From Conus ventricosus (Eukaryota; Mollusca; Gastropoda; Neogastropoda; Conidae), in NCBI GenBank assembly GCA_018398815.1, contig CM031620.1:57720054-57784053 (forward strand): a stretch of 64,000 nt of DNA. The letters run 5' to 3'. Positions 12,000 through 23,581 of the stretch are shown here, one piece after another (position 1 is the stretch's first letter; each line of letters starts with the position of its first letter). The position numbers and the translations under genes were made by a program. The notes under the pieces were generated by a model. That model did not search any database, was not told the origin of the DNA, and saw only the letters and a list, made by a program, of their open reading frames with translations.

Positions 12000-14706
12000 A
12001 AGAATTTCCTAATTAAGCAATTTGGGTCCCCTATCTAGTAGATTCTTGAATTGATTAATATCTGGTGCATTTTTAGTAGTTACTGAATGTGCATTCCAAT
12101 GTAGAACAACTCTATTGCTAAATGTATATTTTCGAAGGTTTGTACGGCTATAATTAAAAAATAATTTGAAATCAGAGTGCTTTGTTAATCGTGCAGTATT
12201 AATACTGAAAAATTTATTAAAATCTAAATCATCTAAATTATTTATTATTTATACACCTAAATAAGATCTCCTCTGAAACGTCTATATTTCACAGATGGTA
12301 AGTTTAAATATGACAGTCATTCTGTATATTCCCAATCCTTCATTTTATGTATCAATCTAGTCGCCCTTTTTTGCACTCTTTCTATAGCTATGGACTGCCT
12401 CTTTAAGTATGGACTCCAAACAGTATTTCTATATTCTAAAATGGGTCGCACCATGTACCACTGATTTGTATAAACACAGAAAAGTATCTTTTTCAAGGAA
12501 ATTAAAGGATCTTTTAATCATTCCAAGAGTTTCATTGGCTTTATTTATAGCACTTGAGATATGTGAGTCAAATTTTTTTTTTTTAATCGAAAATCACACC
12601 TAAATCTTTCTCCTCCTCACACTCTGCAATCGCGAGCATACCATTTTTACCTCTCATAGTATATGTCTCATTTGGGTTATTATTACCTTATGAAGTACTT
12701 TGCATTTGGTTTCGTTAAAATATAAGTTCCATTTATCTGACCATTCGTTCAGTTTGTCAATATCATTTTGTAAGATTTTACTATTTTTAGGTGAGTTATA
12801 TATTTTTGTGTCATCAGCAAACACTTTGCAACAACTCTGTATGCCTTCAGGTAAATCATTTACAAAAAGAGTAAATAAAATAGGTCCTAAAATACTGCCT
12901 TGTGGAATACCACTTAGTACTTTAGCTTCTGAAGAGTATTCCATACCCACTCTAACCTGTTGTGTTCTTGAGTTGAGAAAGTCTTTAATCCAACTATAAA
13001 TGAACCCTGTTATACCATAGCTAAGTAGTTTTTTGCAATAAACGTTTATGTGGTACAGAATCAAAAGCTTTCTTAAAATCTAAGTAGATAACATCCAAAC
13101 TTTGATTTCCATCAATAATTTGAGAAAAATCTCTGTTACTTCTAATAGCTGAGATACACATGATCTATGTTTGCGAAAGCCATGCTGACAAGGTGAAAAA
13201 AGATTATAGTCATCCATGTATTGAATCAAAGCATCCCTAATTAAGATTCTAATATTTTACAGATAACACAAGTCAGACTTAGAGGTCTTATATTTCCAAC
13301 GTTGGATCTAGTACCTTTTTTTAAAAATTGCCGTCACAACTGCGTTTTTCCAGTCAATTGGAAGTTCACCTGAGTCAAGAGATTTATTGAATATATACAC
13401 AGAGGCCAGCTTAGCTCTTTGCTTCATTCTTTAATACTCTTGGGGGAATGAAGTCTGGTCCTTGGGCTTTATTTGGGTTAATATTTTGCAATTTATGTTC
13501 AACTGCTTTGGGTGTTACTTGTAAATCAGTAATAGTTATCCCACCTGAATTTTCTCCTACTTCAACATTTGGTAAGTTAAAAGTAGTTTCTTGAATAAAT
13601 ACACTTGAAAAAAAAACCCTATCTAATTCTTCAGCTTTGTCCTCATCTGTTGTAGCCATTTCTTCATTTAATTTATGGAGAGGACTGATTCCAGTTTTGA
13701 CTTAGCTTTGACTGAACATACTTCCAAAAATATTTGGGGTTTTTTATTTGCTATCCCTTGCTATTTTCTTTTCATATTCTCGTTTTGCTTTCTTAATGAT
13801 TTGTTTGCATTCATTTCTCTTTTTCACATAGTTTTGATAATCAATATATTTGTGTATAAATTGTATTTCTTCTTAACACTTCTTTTAATAGTTTTGTTTA
13901 CCCATGGGGATTTAAAATTTGCTTTTAAAAAAAATCTTAATGGGTATATGCTTTTTCATCAAATTACTTATTTCATTCTTTATTTTATTCCAGCAATCAT
14001 CAACAGTTCCTTTTAGTAAGTCACGCCACTCAATATTTTTTACAATCTCTTCTCATTGATACATAGTCTCCCTTTCCAAGTTCAAAACTATATTCAGCAT
14101 TAATTTCCGGTGGCTCCATTTCAGTATAAAAAATCAAAGATTAAGGTTTCGTGGTCACTTTTCCCCATAGGGGCATAATGTTTTATATAAGAAATAAACT
14201 GTACATCATTCACTAACACCAGACCAAGTACATTTGATTTTTGCCCTTCTCTTCTTCTAGTTGGTTTTTTAACCATTTGAATTAAGTAAGCATCTTGAAT
14301 AGTTTCTAAAAACTCCATGTCAATAAAATTTACGCCCCCACCCCACCCCCCACCCCATTCCATTTTATGTTTTGAAAGTTATAATCTCCCATAATAGATA
14401 TTTTGTCAAAGTTCTGAAAAATGTTATTATTGAAAAGATTAAATAATTCTTGGGTATTTCTTCTGTCGAATTAGGACTCCTATATATACAACCTATCAGA
14501 ACCTTTTCATGACTGTAAGAATTAAAACTACACCAAACTGATTGTAAGAATTAAAACCACACCAAACTGATTCTTGAAAGTTAATGGAATTCAAAACTTC
14601 ACATTCAATTGCGTTCAAATCTTTATTTAACATATAATGCTACCCTTGAATTTCATATTCTATCATATTAAAATCAGTTATGATTTTAGGTTTTATTTCA
14701 GTTACC

Positions 14707-16148
14707 AATTGTCACGACCGACCCCTGGAGGTCTGCCCTGACAGGATCGGTCTAGATGGGAGTGAAGGGAATGACTGACCTCACACGCCTCGCAAGAGCC
14801 CCCACAAGAAAGATTACGATACAACACCCCATTTATTACACCAACACACGCAATCACAAATAAATATTTCAACACACGCACCACGCACAAACACAATCAA
14901 GCATTCCAACACACACAACATGCACAATCACAATCAAGCATTTCAATACACAACATGCACAATCACAATCAAGCATTTCAACACATATGACATATACACA
15001 ATTATAAATAAACATTTCCAGCACCCATCCCTTTCTCATGTCATGTAGTGCCCCCACACCCCTGCCTCTCCAAAGTCTACTGAGAGCACCCTGTCGCACT
15101 AGGTGCTCCAAACCGGGTCGGTCCTTGAAGAGAGTCGTTCAGGGCTGACACCCTTGACGCACACAAACAGACGGTGGAGAGCGCGCCCCGGGGGACGGGG
15201 CGTTGTTGCTGGAGGTCCTGGACGGGGATCAGAACCGTCCAGCCAAGTCCACAGGCTTTTCCACCAGTACGTGGCCTCAACCAGTGCGTGGTCCCAACCA
15301 GTGCGTGGCCCCGACCAGTGCGCGGTCCCAACCAGTGCGCAGCACCAACCAGTGCGTGGTCCCAACCAGTGCGCGGCACCAACCAGTGCGCGGTCCCAAC
15401 CAGTGCGTGGCCCCAACCAGTGAGCGGTCCCAACCAGTGCGTGGCCCCAACCAGTGCGCGGTCCCAACCAGTGCGCGGCACCAACCAGTGCAAGCTCCGG
15501 GTGAAGCCCCAGGGAGGAGGGAAAAGGTAACTGGGAGGAAATAAGAAAGAAGGGTACAGCTACCCGTGGGTGACCCAAAGTGATGGGTCAAGCGACTCTC
15601 TCTGCCCTCTGTCCAGTTGAGAGGACAGCAGAGCAGATGCGGAAAAAAGATGACGTGATGTGATGTCCCTCCCCTACGGGCCGACCGTAGGGATGAAGGT
15701 ACCGACCGTACCTTCGACAAAGTGGTGTAGAACCAAAAACAGAGCAGGCGCTTTCAGAGACATCTTCCGCTCGAGTGAAGAGAAAACCTGCCCAACGATG
15801 GCAGCCGACATGCCACGCTACGTCACAGTGAGCATACCTCAAGCCTAAGAGGAATGATGCACGTGCGGCAGGTTACAAGACAGGTGAGAGGCTGATAGAG
15901 ACAGCCAGTTCAAGCGAAAGGTACCAGCCACCCGTGAACCTGCAGGATGAATTGCACGGGCAGTGGAATTAGAGAGAGAGAGAGAGAAAGTAAACCTAAC
16001 CTGAGCTGAACGACATTAAGGTGCAAACGCACCACAAACCACATTAAGGGATGGATACACGACAACAGCAACGACAATAAATAAATGAATAATTCCGCCA
16101 CCCTAGATGGGTCAATCGTCGTAGGCCTCGTGACAAACTCGTGACACC
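14707..16148. mobile_element. 1.44-kb insertion with TGTCACGA/TCGTGACA ends
   Basis: Present here but cleanly absent from the right-hand copy, where gttacc (ending 21420) is followed directly by gctactatc. The ends carry an inverted TGTCACGA (14710-14717) and TCGTGACA (16128-16135, again 16139-16146). The TG...CA form would fit a solo LTR, but no clean 4-6 bp duplication is seen (only ACC on both sides), so a TIR element is an alternative. Inside are a roughly 45-bp repeat (14835-15020) and a 17-bp minisatellite (15265-15492). No transposase, gag or pol sequence is visible. Confidence 0.7.
15265..15492. repeat. 17-bp minisatellite, about 13 units
   Basis: The unit is of the form gcggtcccaaccagtgc. 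Because 17 is not a multiple of 3, each frame cycles through the same 17 residues every 51 bases. No unit version contains a stop in any frame on either strand for long stretches, which produces several overlapping open frames of 100-160 codons. These are repeat artefacts unless expression is shown. Confidence 0.9.
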
Positions 16149-17929
16149 GCTCCTATCTTAGGGTTTCTATTTTCAATTGTCACAAGTAATTCCTCTTTTT
16201 TTATTTAGTAATCCATCAATGTTTGTATAAAAAATAAAAAAACAGGACAAAAATTACAATCATTATCAATACTCACATGTTGTTGAAAACTATGTACATC
16301 AGCTTGGGTTTCAACAGATGGTCCATTTTCCTTTACAGCCCCTTGCCCAATTTGCCCAGGCTGCTGTCTACAGTCTAGCTTGTCTTTTCACAAAACTTAT
16401 TGGAGCGAATGACTAAATCTGTTTCACCACTTTTCACTCGCTTGTTCAGCTCCGTACTTTTCACTTTCTCTGGGTGTGTAATCATTGTTTACATATACCC
16501 TTTTGCTTTGGTCAGCCACTCCTTTGTTTAGTTTGAACACATTCTTCATGATTTTCCCCTTGTTTCTTCATTTTTCACGGTCAATCTTAACAACCTGGGT
16601 TTGCTATTGTTTCCAATTTTCACCTGACCTAGTCGAACTGGGTTTGCGAGATCATCTGGATTTACGTCTGTCACTGTTTTCAATAGTGCCCTAGTCTTTT
16701 CCATGTCCTCCTGGTTTTTTTCTCCTCGTGAGTGTCTTTTGTACTTTCAGGTAAGTTTAAAATCACAATGTTCAACATCCTTTTCTCTCTTTCCTTTGCC
16801 TCTTCGAACATTTCTTGCTGCTTTTCTTTGGATGAGCTCAAAACCAGTGACCATAAACTTCTGATTTCGATCTAAATCAAGTAGAATATAGGTCTTCGAG
16901 TCAGGTACCGTACCAACAGTTTTGTCCATAATAATCCTCATCGCTAGTCTTCATATGAAATTCGCATTCATGCATGCCATCTACATACAATTAATCTTCC
17001 CCAAAATCGCGCAAGATGTTGACATATCAGTCCCTTTCTAACCATGTATGGTTGAATTTGCGCATCGATTCATTTCTTTCTTTATATATACATATGATGT
17101 ACATATCAAGTGCGAGCGTCCTTTGGTTTGGAGTATTCTTAGAATTGTACATATGTGCAGACTTCGACTTTTTACGTTCATTTTCAGTTCTTAGACGGCC
17201 GCCATTCAAGGGAAATAATCAACATTGTCGCTCGCTTCACGAAGAGGCATCAATGTGGTAGGTTTGCTTTGAAAGCGAGGAGGAACGCAGCGCTCAAGCA
17301 GTTGGTTTCCTTAAAGCAAATGATGTTGGAGTCTGATTTGTCGGCCATGGAGAAACGAGGACTTACAGGTAGTATTGGCATTGTTCAGTGCAAGCATTTT
17401 CTTTTTCTGTTGTTTGTATTTGACTCGCGGTTCTTTCTTTCTTCTTCGTCTTCTTCGTTTCTTGGTTGCTGTTTCTTAACACTAAGTTACATTGATTTCA
17501 TTTTGGCCTCAGAAATTCCAGTTGAGATATCACAGCCCTGAAATATTCTATATATTCGAGCTGGTTAGTATTAAGAAAATGTATTTTCATTTTCGCCAGA
17601 TTTCCTCTGACCTCATATAAAATTTGTAAATTTGATACTGGGGAGGGGGGTGGGGGAGAAGAAGGGGGGGAGGTTTCCATTTTGAGAGAAATCATTTGAA
17701 AATGAATGATTGTGAAAATGCACAACAATGTAGTGTAGGCTGTTGCGTGCTGAATGAAAAAAAAGTCTCTCAGGTAGTGCCGGGCTATATCAGTTTTTGA
17801 CTTGTATGGCTGATGCCGTTACATAAACTTGATAAAGACGTCAAAATGGTCACACACCAGGACAAAGAAAATAGTGACTAGCTGTGTACGGCAACTACAC
17901 GTATCAAGGCCAATGCATGTAAACTCAAT

Positions 17930-18700
17930 GAGCAAGTAAAGTTAAATAAAATAAAGTCATTTTCATTCAATTGTTTTGTGTAATTTTTGCTTTGCATTAT
18001 CAATTTCAGGTTTTGAACTTGTCGTTTTCATTCATTGTTTTGTGTAAATTTGCTTTACATTATCAATTTTAGGTGTTTCACTTGTTTTTATTCCAGATCC
18101 ATTTTGCGCTATGTTTGAGAAGATTAGTGATTATTAGTTCTTTTGTTGTTCCTTGTCTTGAATGCTGGTTGTCTTGCCTGGAGAAGACCAAAGAGGTTGA
18201 AAAAATGCTTCATGTTTCGTCTACAAGTATTACTTTGTTTGTCACTTTCATTCAGCAGAACAGTAATTTTTCGTTTGAGTTTGTTTCAATCTGCATTCAC
18301 CTCACTTTGAAGCTAACAAGTTCTTTAATTCATGCTAACTGCTTCCCTTCAGTGTTTTGTATTTATAAGATTTTGCTTTACATTAATTATTATCAGTTTT
18401 AGGTCATTTTCATTCTGCTTCCATTTTGCACCAATTTGAGGAGATAAGTCATATTAAATGATTGTTCATTCTTCGTTTTGGTTGTCTTGAATGGTGTTTG
18501 TCTTGCCTGAAGAAGACCAGAGAGATCATAACGCAGTGTGTTTTGTCTTGCAATTTGTCTCTTTCATAGTTTCATTACGCTGAACACTAATTTGGTCTTT
18601 TAAGTTTACTTTGAATTTCTTGTGTGAGTTACTTTTAGTTTTTACTTTGTTCTTGTGAATGTGTTGTTTGTATGAAGTAAATTTTGTGCAGTGCAAACAA
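17930..18700. repeat. Diverged direct repeat of about 340 bp
   Basis: Two diverged units share gctttacatta, attctgcttccattttgc-like and ggttgtcttgaatg...cttgcctg-gaagaccagag-like stretches. The same two units recur at about 23880-24640 in the right copy. No protein or RNA function recognised. Confidence 0.6.
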
Positions 18701-18852
18701 GCAAAGTCTGGTAACAGTAATGGTGACAATGATGTTCACTAAGTATTTTATGAACTAATAGTAATATAGAAGTCATAAATTAAAAAAAATACATGTAGTG
18801 TGAAAAATTGCTCAGTTGGGGTAAGTGACAGATTGATTTCGAATTTTAGCAA

Positions 18853-19852
18853 NNNNNNNNNNNNNNNNNNNNNNNNNNNNNNNNNNNNNNNNNNNNNNNN
18901 NNNNNNNNNNNNNNNNNNNNNNNNNNNNNNNNNNNNNNNNNNNNNNNNNNNNNNNNNNNNNNNNNNNNNNNNNNNNNNNNNNNNNNNNNNNNNNNNNNNN
19001 NNNNNNNNNNNNNNNNNNNNNNNNNNNNNNNNNNNNNNNNNNNNNNNNNNNNNNNNNNNNNNNNNNNNNNNNNNNNNNNNNNNNNNNNNNNNNNNNNNNN
19101 NNNNNNNNNNNNNNNNNNNNNNNNNNNNNNNNNNNNNNNNNNNNNNNNNNNNNNNNNNNNNNNNNNNNNNNNNNNNNNNNNNNNNNNNNNNNNNNNNNNN
19201 NNNNNNNNNNNNNNNNNNNNNNNNNNNNNNNNNNNNNNNNNNNNNNNNNNNNNNNNNNNNNNNNNNNNNNNNNNNNNNNNNNNNNNNNNNNNNNNNNNNN
19301 NNNNNNNNNNNNNNNNNNNNNNNNNNNNNNNNNNNNNNNNNNNNNNNNNNNNNNNNNNNNNNNNNNNNNNNNNNNNNNNNNNNNNNNNNNNNNNNNNNNN
19401 NNNNNNNNNNNNNNNNNNNNNNNNNNNNNNNNNNNNNNNNNNNNNNNNNNNNNNNNNNNNNNNNNNNNNNNNNNNNNNNNNNNNNNNNNNNNNNNNNNNN
19501 NNNNNNNNNNNNNNNNNNNNNNNNNNNNNNNNNNNNNNNNNNNNNNNNNNNNNNNNNNNNNNNNNNNNNNNNNNNNNNNNNNNNNNNNNNNNNNNNNNNN
19601 NNNNNNNNNNNNNNNNNNNNNNNNNNNNNNNNNNNNNNNNNNNNNNNNNNNNNNNNNNNNNNNNNNNNNNNNNNNNNNNNNNNNNNNNNNNNNNNNNNNN
19701 NNNNNNNNNNNNNNNNNNNNNNNNNNNNNNNNNNNNNNNNNNNNNNNNNNNNNNNNNNNNNNNNNNNNNNNNNNNNNNNNNNNNNNNNNNNNNNNNNNNN
19801 NNNNNNNNNNNNNNNNNNNNNNNNNNNNNNNNNNNNNNNNNNNNNNNNNNNN
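18853..19852. other. Assembly gap of exactly 1000 N
   Basis: Exactly 1000 N. The sequence on its right repeats sequence on its left, so the true gap may be negative (an unrecognised overlap). Confidence 0.99.
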
Positions 19853-22460
19853 CATGATCTATGTTTGCGAAAGCCATGCTGACAAGGTGAAAAAAGATTA
19901 TAGTCATCCATGTATTGAATCAAAGCATCCCTAATTAAAGATTCTAATATTTTACAGATAACACAAGTCAGACTTAGAGGTCTATAATTTCCAACGTTGG
20001 ATCTAGTACCTTTTTTTTAAAAATTGCCGTCACAACTGCGTTTTTCCAATCAATTGGAAGTTCACCTGAGTCAAGAGATTTATTGAATAGTATACACAGA
20101 GGCCAACTTAGCTCTTTGCTTAATTCTTTTAATACTCTAGGGGGATGAGGTCTGGTCCTTGGGCTTTATTTGGGTTAATATTTTGCCGTTATGTTCAACT
20201 GCTTTGGGTATTACTTGTAAATCAGTAATACTAGTTATACCACCTGAATTTTTTCCTACTTCAACATTTGGTGAGTTAAAAGTAGTTTCTTGAATAAATA
20301 CACTTGAAAAAAAAAACCTATTTAATTCTTCAACTTTGTCCTCATCTGTTGTAGCCATTTCTCATTTAATTTATAGAGAGGACTGATTCCAGTTTTTGAC
20401 TTTAGCTTTGACTGAACATGCTTCCAAAAATATTTGGGGTTTTATTTGCTATCCCTTGCTATTTTCTTTTCATATTCTCGTTTTGCTTTCTTAATGATTT
20501 GTTTGCATTCATTTCTCTTTTTCACATAGTTTTGATAATCAATATATTTGTTAGAATTAATATATGTTTTGTATAAATTGTATTTCTTCTTAACACTTCT
20601 TTTAATAGTTTTGTTTACCCATGGGATTTAAAATTTGCTTTTTAAAAAAGTCTTAAATGGGTATTTTCATCAAATTACTTATTTCATTCTTTATTTTATT
20701 CCAGCAATCATCAACAGTTCCTTTTAGTAAGTCACGCCACTCAATATTTTACAATCTCTTCTCATTGATACATAGTCTCCCTTTCCAAGTTCAAAACTAT
20801 ATTCAGCATAATTTTTCCGGTGGCTCCATTTCAGTATAAAGATCAAAGATTAAGGTTTCGTGGTCACTTTTCCCCATAGGGGCATAATGTTTTATATAAG
20901 AAATAAACTGTACATCATTCACTAACACCAGACCAAGTACATTTGATTTTTGCCCTTCTCTTCTTCTAGTTGGTTTTTTAACCATTTGAATTAAAAGCAT
21001 CTTGAATAGTTTCTAAAAACTCCATGTCAATAGAATTTACCCCCCCCCCCCCCCCCCCCCCCCCCACCCCCATTCCATTTTATGTTTGGAAAGTTATAAT
21101 CTCCCATAATAGATATTTTGTCAAAGTTCTGAAAAATGTTATTATTGAAAAGATTAAATAATTCTTGGGTATTATCTTCTGTCGAATTAGGACTCCTATA
21201 TATACAACCTATCAGAACCTTTTCATGACTGTAAGAATTAAAACTACACCAAACTGATTGTAAGAATTAAAACCACACCAAACTGATTCTTGAAAGTTAA
21301 TGGAATTCAAAACTTCACATTCAATTGCGTTCAAATCTTTATCAACATATAATGCTACCCTTGAATTTCATATTCTATCATATTAAAATCAGTTATGTTT
21401 TTAGGTTTATTTCAGTTACCGCTACTATCTTAGGGTTTCTATTTTCAATTGTCACAAGTAATTCCTCTTTTTTTATTTAGTAATCCATCAATGTTTGTAT
21501 AAAAAAAAAAAACAGGACAAAAATTACAATCATTATCAATACTCACATGTTGTTGAAAACTATGTACATCAGCTTGGGTTTCAACAGATGGTCCATTTTC
21601 CTTTACAGCCCCTTGCCCAATTTGCCCAGGCTGCTGTCTAGCTTGTCTTTTCACAAACTTATTGGAGCGAATGACTAAATCTGTTTCACCACTTTTTACT
21701 CGCTTGTTCAGCTCCGTACTTTTCACTTTCTCTGGGTGTGTAATCATTGTTTACATATACCCTTTTGCTTTGGTCAGCCACTCCTTTGTTTAGTTTGAAC
21801 ACATTCTTCATGATTTTCCCCTTGTTTCTTCATTTTTCACGGTCAATCTTAACAACCTGGGTTTGCTATTGTTTCCAATTTTCACCTGACCTAGTCGAAC
21901 TGGGTTTGCGAGATCATCTGGATTTACGTCTGTCACTGTTTTCAATAGTGCCCTAGTCTTTTCCATGTCCTCCTGTTTTTTTTTCTCCTCGTGAGTGTCT
22001 TTTGTACTTTCAGGTAAGTTTGAAATCACAATGTTCAACATCCTTTTCTCTCTTTCCTTTGCCTCTTCGAACATTTCTTGCTGCTTTTCTTGGATGAGCT
22101 CAAAACCAGTGACCATAAACTTCTGATTTCGATCTAAATCAAGTAGAATATAGGTCTTCGAGTCAGGTACCGTACCAACAGTTTTGTCCATAATAATCCT
22201 CATCGCTAGTCTTCGTATGAAAATTCGCATTCATGCATGCCATCTACATACAATTAATCTTCCCCAAAATCGCGCAAGATGTTGACATATCAGTCCCTTT
22301 CTAACCATGTATGGTTTGAATTTGCGCATCGATTCATTTCTTTCTTTATATATACATATGGTGTACATATCAAGTGCGAGCGTCCTTTGGTTTGGAGTAT
22401 TCTTAGAATTGTACATATGTGCAGACTTCGACTTTTTACGTTCATTTTCAGTTCTTAGAC
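19853..22460 (-). mobile_element. CR1-like LINE, right haplotype copy, 3' part lost at gap
   Basis: Second copy of the minus-strand LINE at 12003-16975, without the 1.44-kb insertion. ORF1 is best preserved here. About 22230-21808 encodes a 140-residue stretch with a charged, probably coiled-coil part (EMFEEAKEREKRM) followed by NIVISNLPEST and VRLGQVKIGNNSKPRLLRLT. These are typical of the RNA-binding ORF1 of CR1-group LINEs. The endonuclease start YTNIDGLLNKK lies near 21490 and MGKSDHETLIFD near 20850. The RT falls in the gap. The 5' boundary is uncertain; a YY1-like gaatggcggccg on this strand at about 22463-22474 may mark the 5' UTR. Confidence 0.8.
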
Positions 22461-22631
22461 GGCCGCCATTCAAGGGAAATAATCAACATTGTCGCTCGCT
22501 TCACGAAGAGGCATCAATGTGGTAGGTTTGCTTTGAAAGCGAGGAGGAACGCAGCGCTGAAGCAGTTGGTTTCCTTAAAGCAAATGATGTTGGAGTCTGA
22601 TTTGTCGGCCATGGAGAACGAGGACTTACAG
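22459..22631 (+). CDS. Putative exon of an unidentified gene
   Basis: An open stretch lies between a possible acceptor (gttcttag, ending 22458) and a donor (ttacag|gtagta). It encodes about 58 residues, including FALKARRNAALKQLVSLKQM and ending SAMENEDLQ. It is basic and helical looking. Its end phase (0) joins without a frame break to the open segment at 22777. The left copy (about 17192-17369) has one extra A near its end that breaks this frame. I do not recognise the protein; it could equally be transposon-derived or chance. Confidence 0.3.
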
Positions 22632-22776
22632 GTAGTATTGGCATTGTTCAGTGCAAGCATTTTCTTTTTCTGTTGTTTGTATTTGACTCGCGGTTCTTTC
22701 TTTCTTCTTCGTCTTGTTTGTTTTCTTGGTTGCTGTTTCTTAACACTAAGTTACATTGATTTCATTTTGGCCTCAG

Positions 22777-22884
22777 AAATTCCAGTTGAGATATCACAGC
22801 CCTGAAATATTCTATATATTCGAGCTGGTTAGTATTAAGAAAATGTATTTTCATTTTCGCCAGATTTCCTCTGACCTCATATAA
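22777..22884 (+). CDS. Putative last exon of the same unidentified gene
   Basis: Starts after a good acceptor (ttttggcctcag) and reads KFQLRYHSPEIFYIFEL and on to a TAA at 22882-22884, in phase with the preceding putative exon. No family recognised. The tRNA-Ser/LINE insertion begins 11 bases after the stop in this copy only. Confidence 0.28.
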   Translation, partial: KFQLRYHSPEIFYIFELVSIKKMYFHFRQISSDLI

Positions 22885-22893
22885 AATTTGTAA

Positions 22894-22975
22894 ATCGTCG
22901 TGGCCGAGTGGTTAAGGCGTTGGACTTGAAATCCAATAGGGTCTCCCTGCGCAGGTTCGAATCCTGTCGGCGACG
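22894..22975 (+). tRNA. tRNA-Ser (TGA anticodon)
   Basis: A full type II cloverleaf: D arm in tggccgagtggttaaggc, anticodon stem ttgga/tccaa around the loop cttgaaa (anticodon TGA at 22927-22929), a long variable arm, a T arm gcagg-ttcgaat-cctgt, and acceptor cggcgac at 22968-22974 with a G discriminator. A T7 pol III terminator follows at 22977-22983. Position 1 is A instead of the expected G, so the first acceptor pair is lost. The tRNA is absent from the other haplotype copy and fused to a LINE tail, which suggests a retrotransposed copy rather than an original gene. Confidence 0.85.
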
Positions 22976-23581
22976 ATTTTTTTAGACCTGTTCTTGAATA
23001 TGGCAACACTGTATGTATCCAATGCTAAAGAGACAATCAGAAGCTCTAGAACAGGTACAAAGAAGAGCAACCAAATGATTCATAATATAAAAGATTACTC
23101 ATATCAGGAAAGATTAAAATATTTTGCAACTTCCAACACTTAAGCAAGAAGAATAAGAGGTGACTGATTCAGGCATACAAGATATTTAATGAAATTGATG
23201 ATGTTGATAAAGCACGCTTTTTTTGTACTCCGCAGAAGAATGTTACAAGGAACAGTGAAGATAAGATATTAACAATATTCTAGAACGAATTTAAGAAAAT
23301 TTACTTTTACTAAATAGAGTAACCAACTTTTGGAATAAACTAACACTTAACATCAAACGTGCACCCAGTATTAATGTGTTCAAGAACCTCATAGATAAAC
23401 ATGAATTATTAACAAAAATTAGATATGAATTTGATGGATAATAAGTCTGAGCTAGCCTATGACTGGACCAACGTTATGAAAAAAAAAAAAAGGATATATA
23501 CATACAGAAGGGGCGTAAAAAGCCTAAATAGGCTAAGTTGTATTGATACAACGCCCCTGATCCTGATCCTGATCCTGATCC
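22896..23581 (+). mobile_element. Chimeric tRNA-Ser/LINE retro-insertion
   Basis: A segment of about 686 bp present only in this copy; the left copy reads aaatttgtaaat-ttgatactgg straight through. It begins with the tRNA-Ser sequence and its T run. It continues from 22984 as the last quarter of a CR1-like LINE ORF2 (RPVLEYGNT, then by frame changes QRRI/GDLIQAYKIFNEID-like, FFCTPQKNVTRNSEDKI and APSINVFKNLIDKHELLTK-like blocks), followed by a 3' UTR and a (CTGATC)n tail at about 23556-23581. The next host bases are tgatactgg, so the tail repeat overlaps the target sequence. Confidence 0.75.

Larger units (their letters stand above)
12003..16975 (-). mobile_element. CR1-like LINE, left haplotype copy, interrupted
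   Basis: Read on the minus strand, the element has ORF1 near 16941-16450 (RNA-binding type, with MLNIVISNLPEST-like and PVRLGQVKIGNNSKP-like blocks better preserved in the right copy). The endonuclease follows (YTNIDGLLNKK near 16220; MGKSDHETLIF near 14150). Then comes the RT (KAQGPDFIPPRVLK near 13440, SGIPQGSILGPILF near 12900, catalytic FADD near 12810) and the C-terminal end NLRKYTFSNRV near 12140. Its stop lies only about 10 bases before a GAA/TTC tract, so the 3' UTR is minimal. Frames are broken repeatedly. A 1.44-kb foreign segment (14707-16148) interrupts it. Confidence 0.85.
13152..18852. repeat. Left copy of the contig-overlap duplication
   Basis: Matches 19853 to about 24795 in the same orientation, apart from two insertions (14707-16148 here; about 22896-23581 in the other copy). 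The match ends exactly at the gap on this side and starts exactly at the gap on the other. This is the pattern of two overlapping or allelic contigs scaffolded in series. Confidence 0.9.

Noticed and set aside
15077..15720. Overlapping open frames with WLGPRTGW-type repeats on both strands
   Set aside because: A 17-bp array without stops keeps every frame open; no independent coding evidence.
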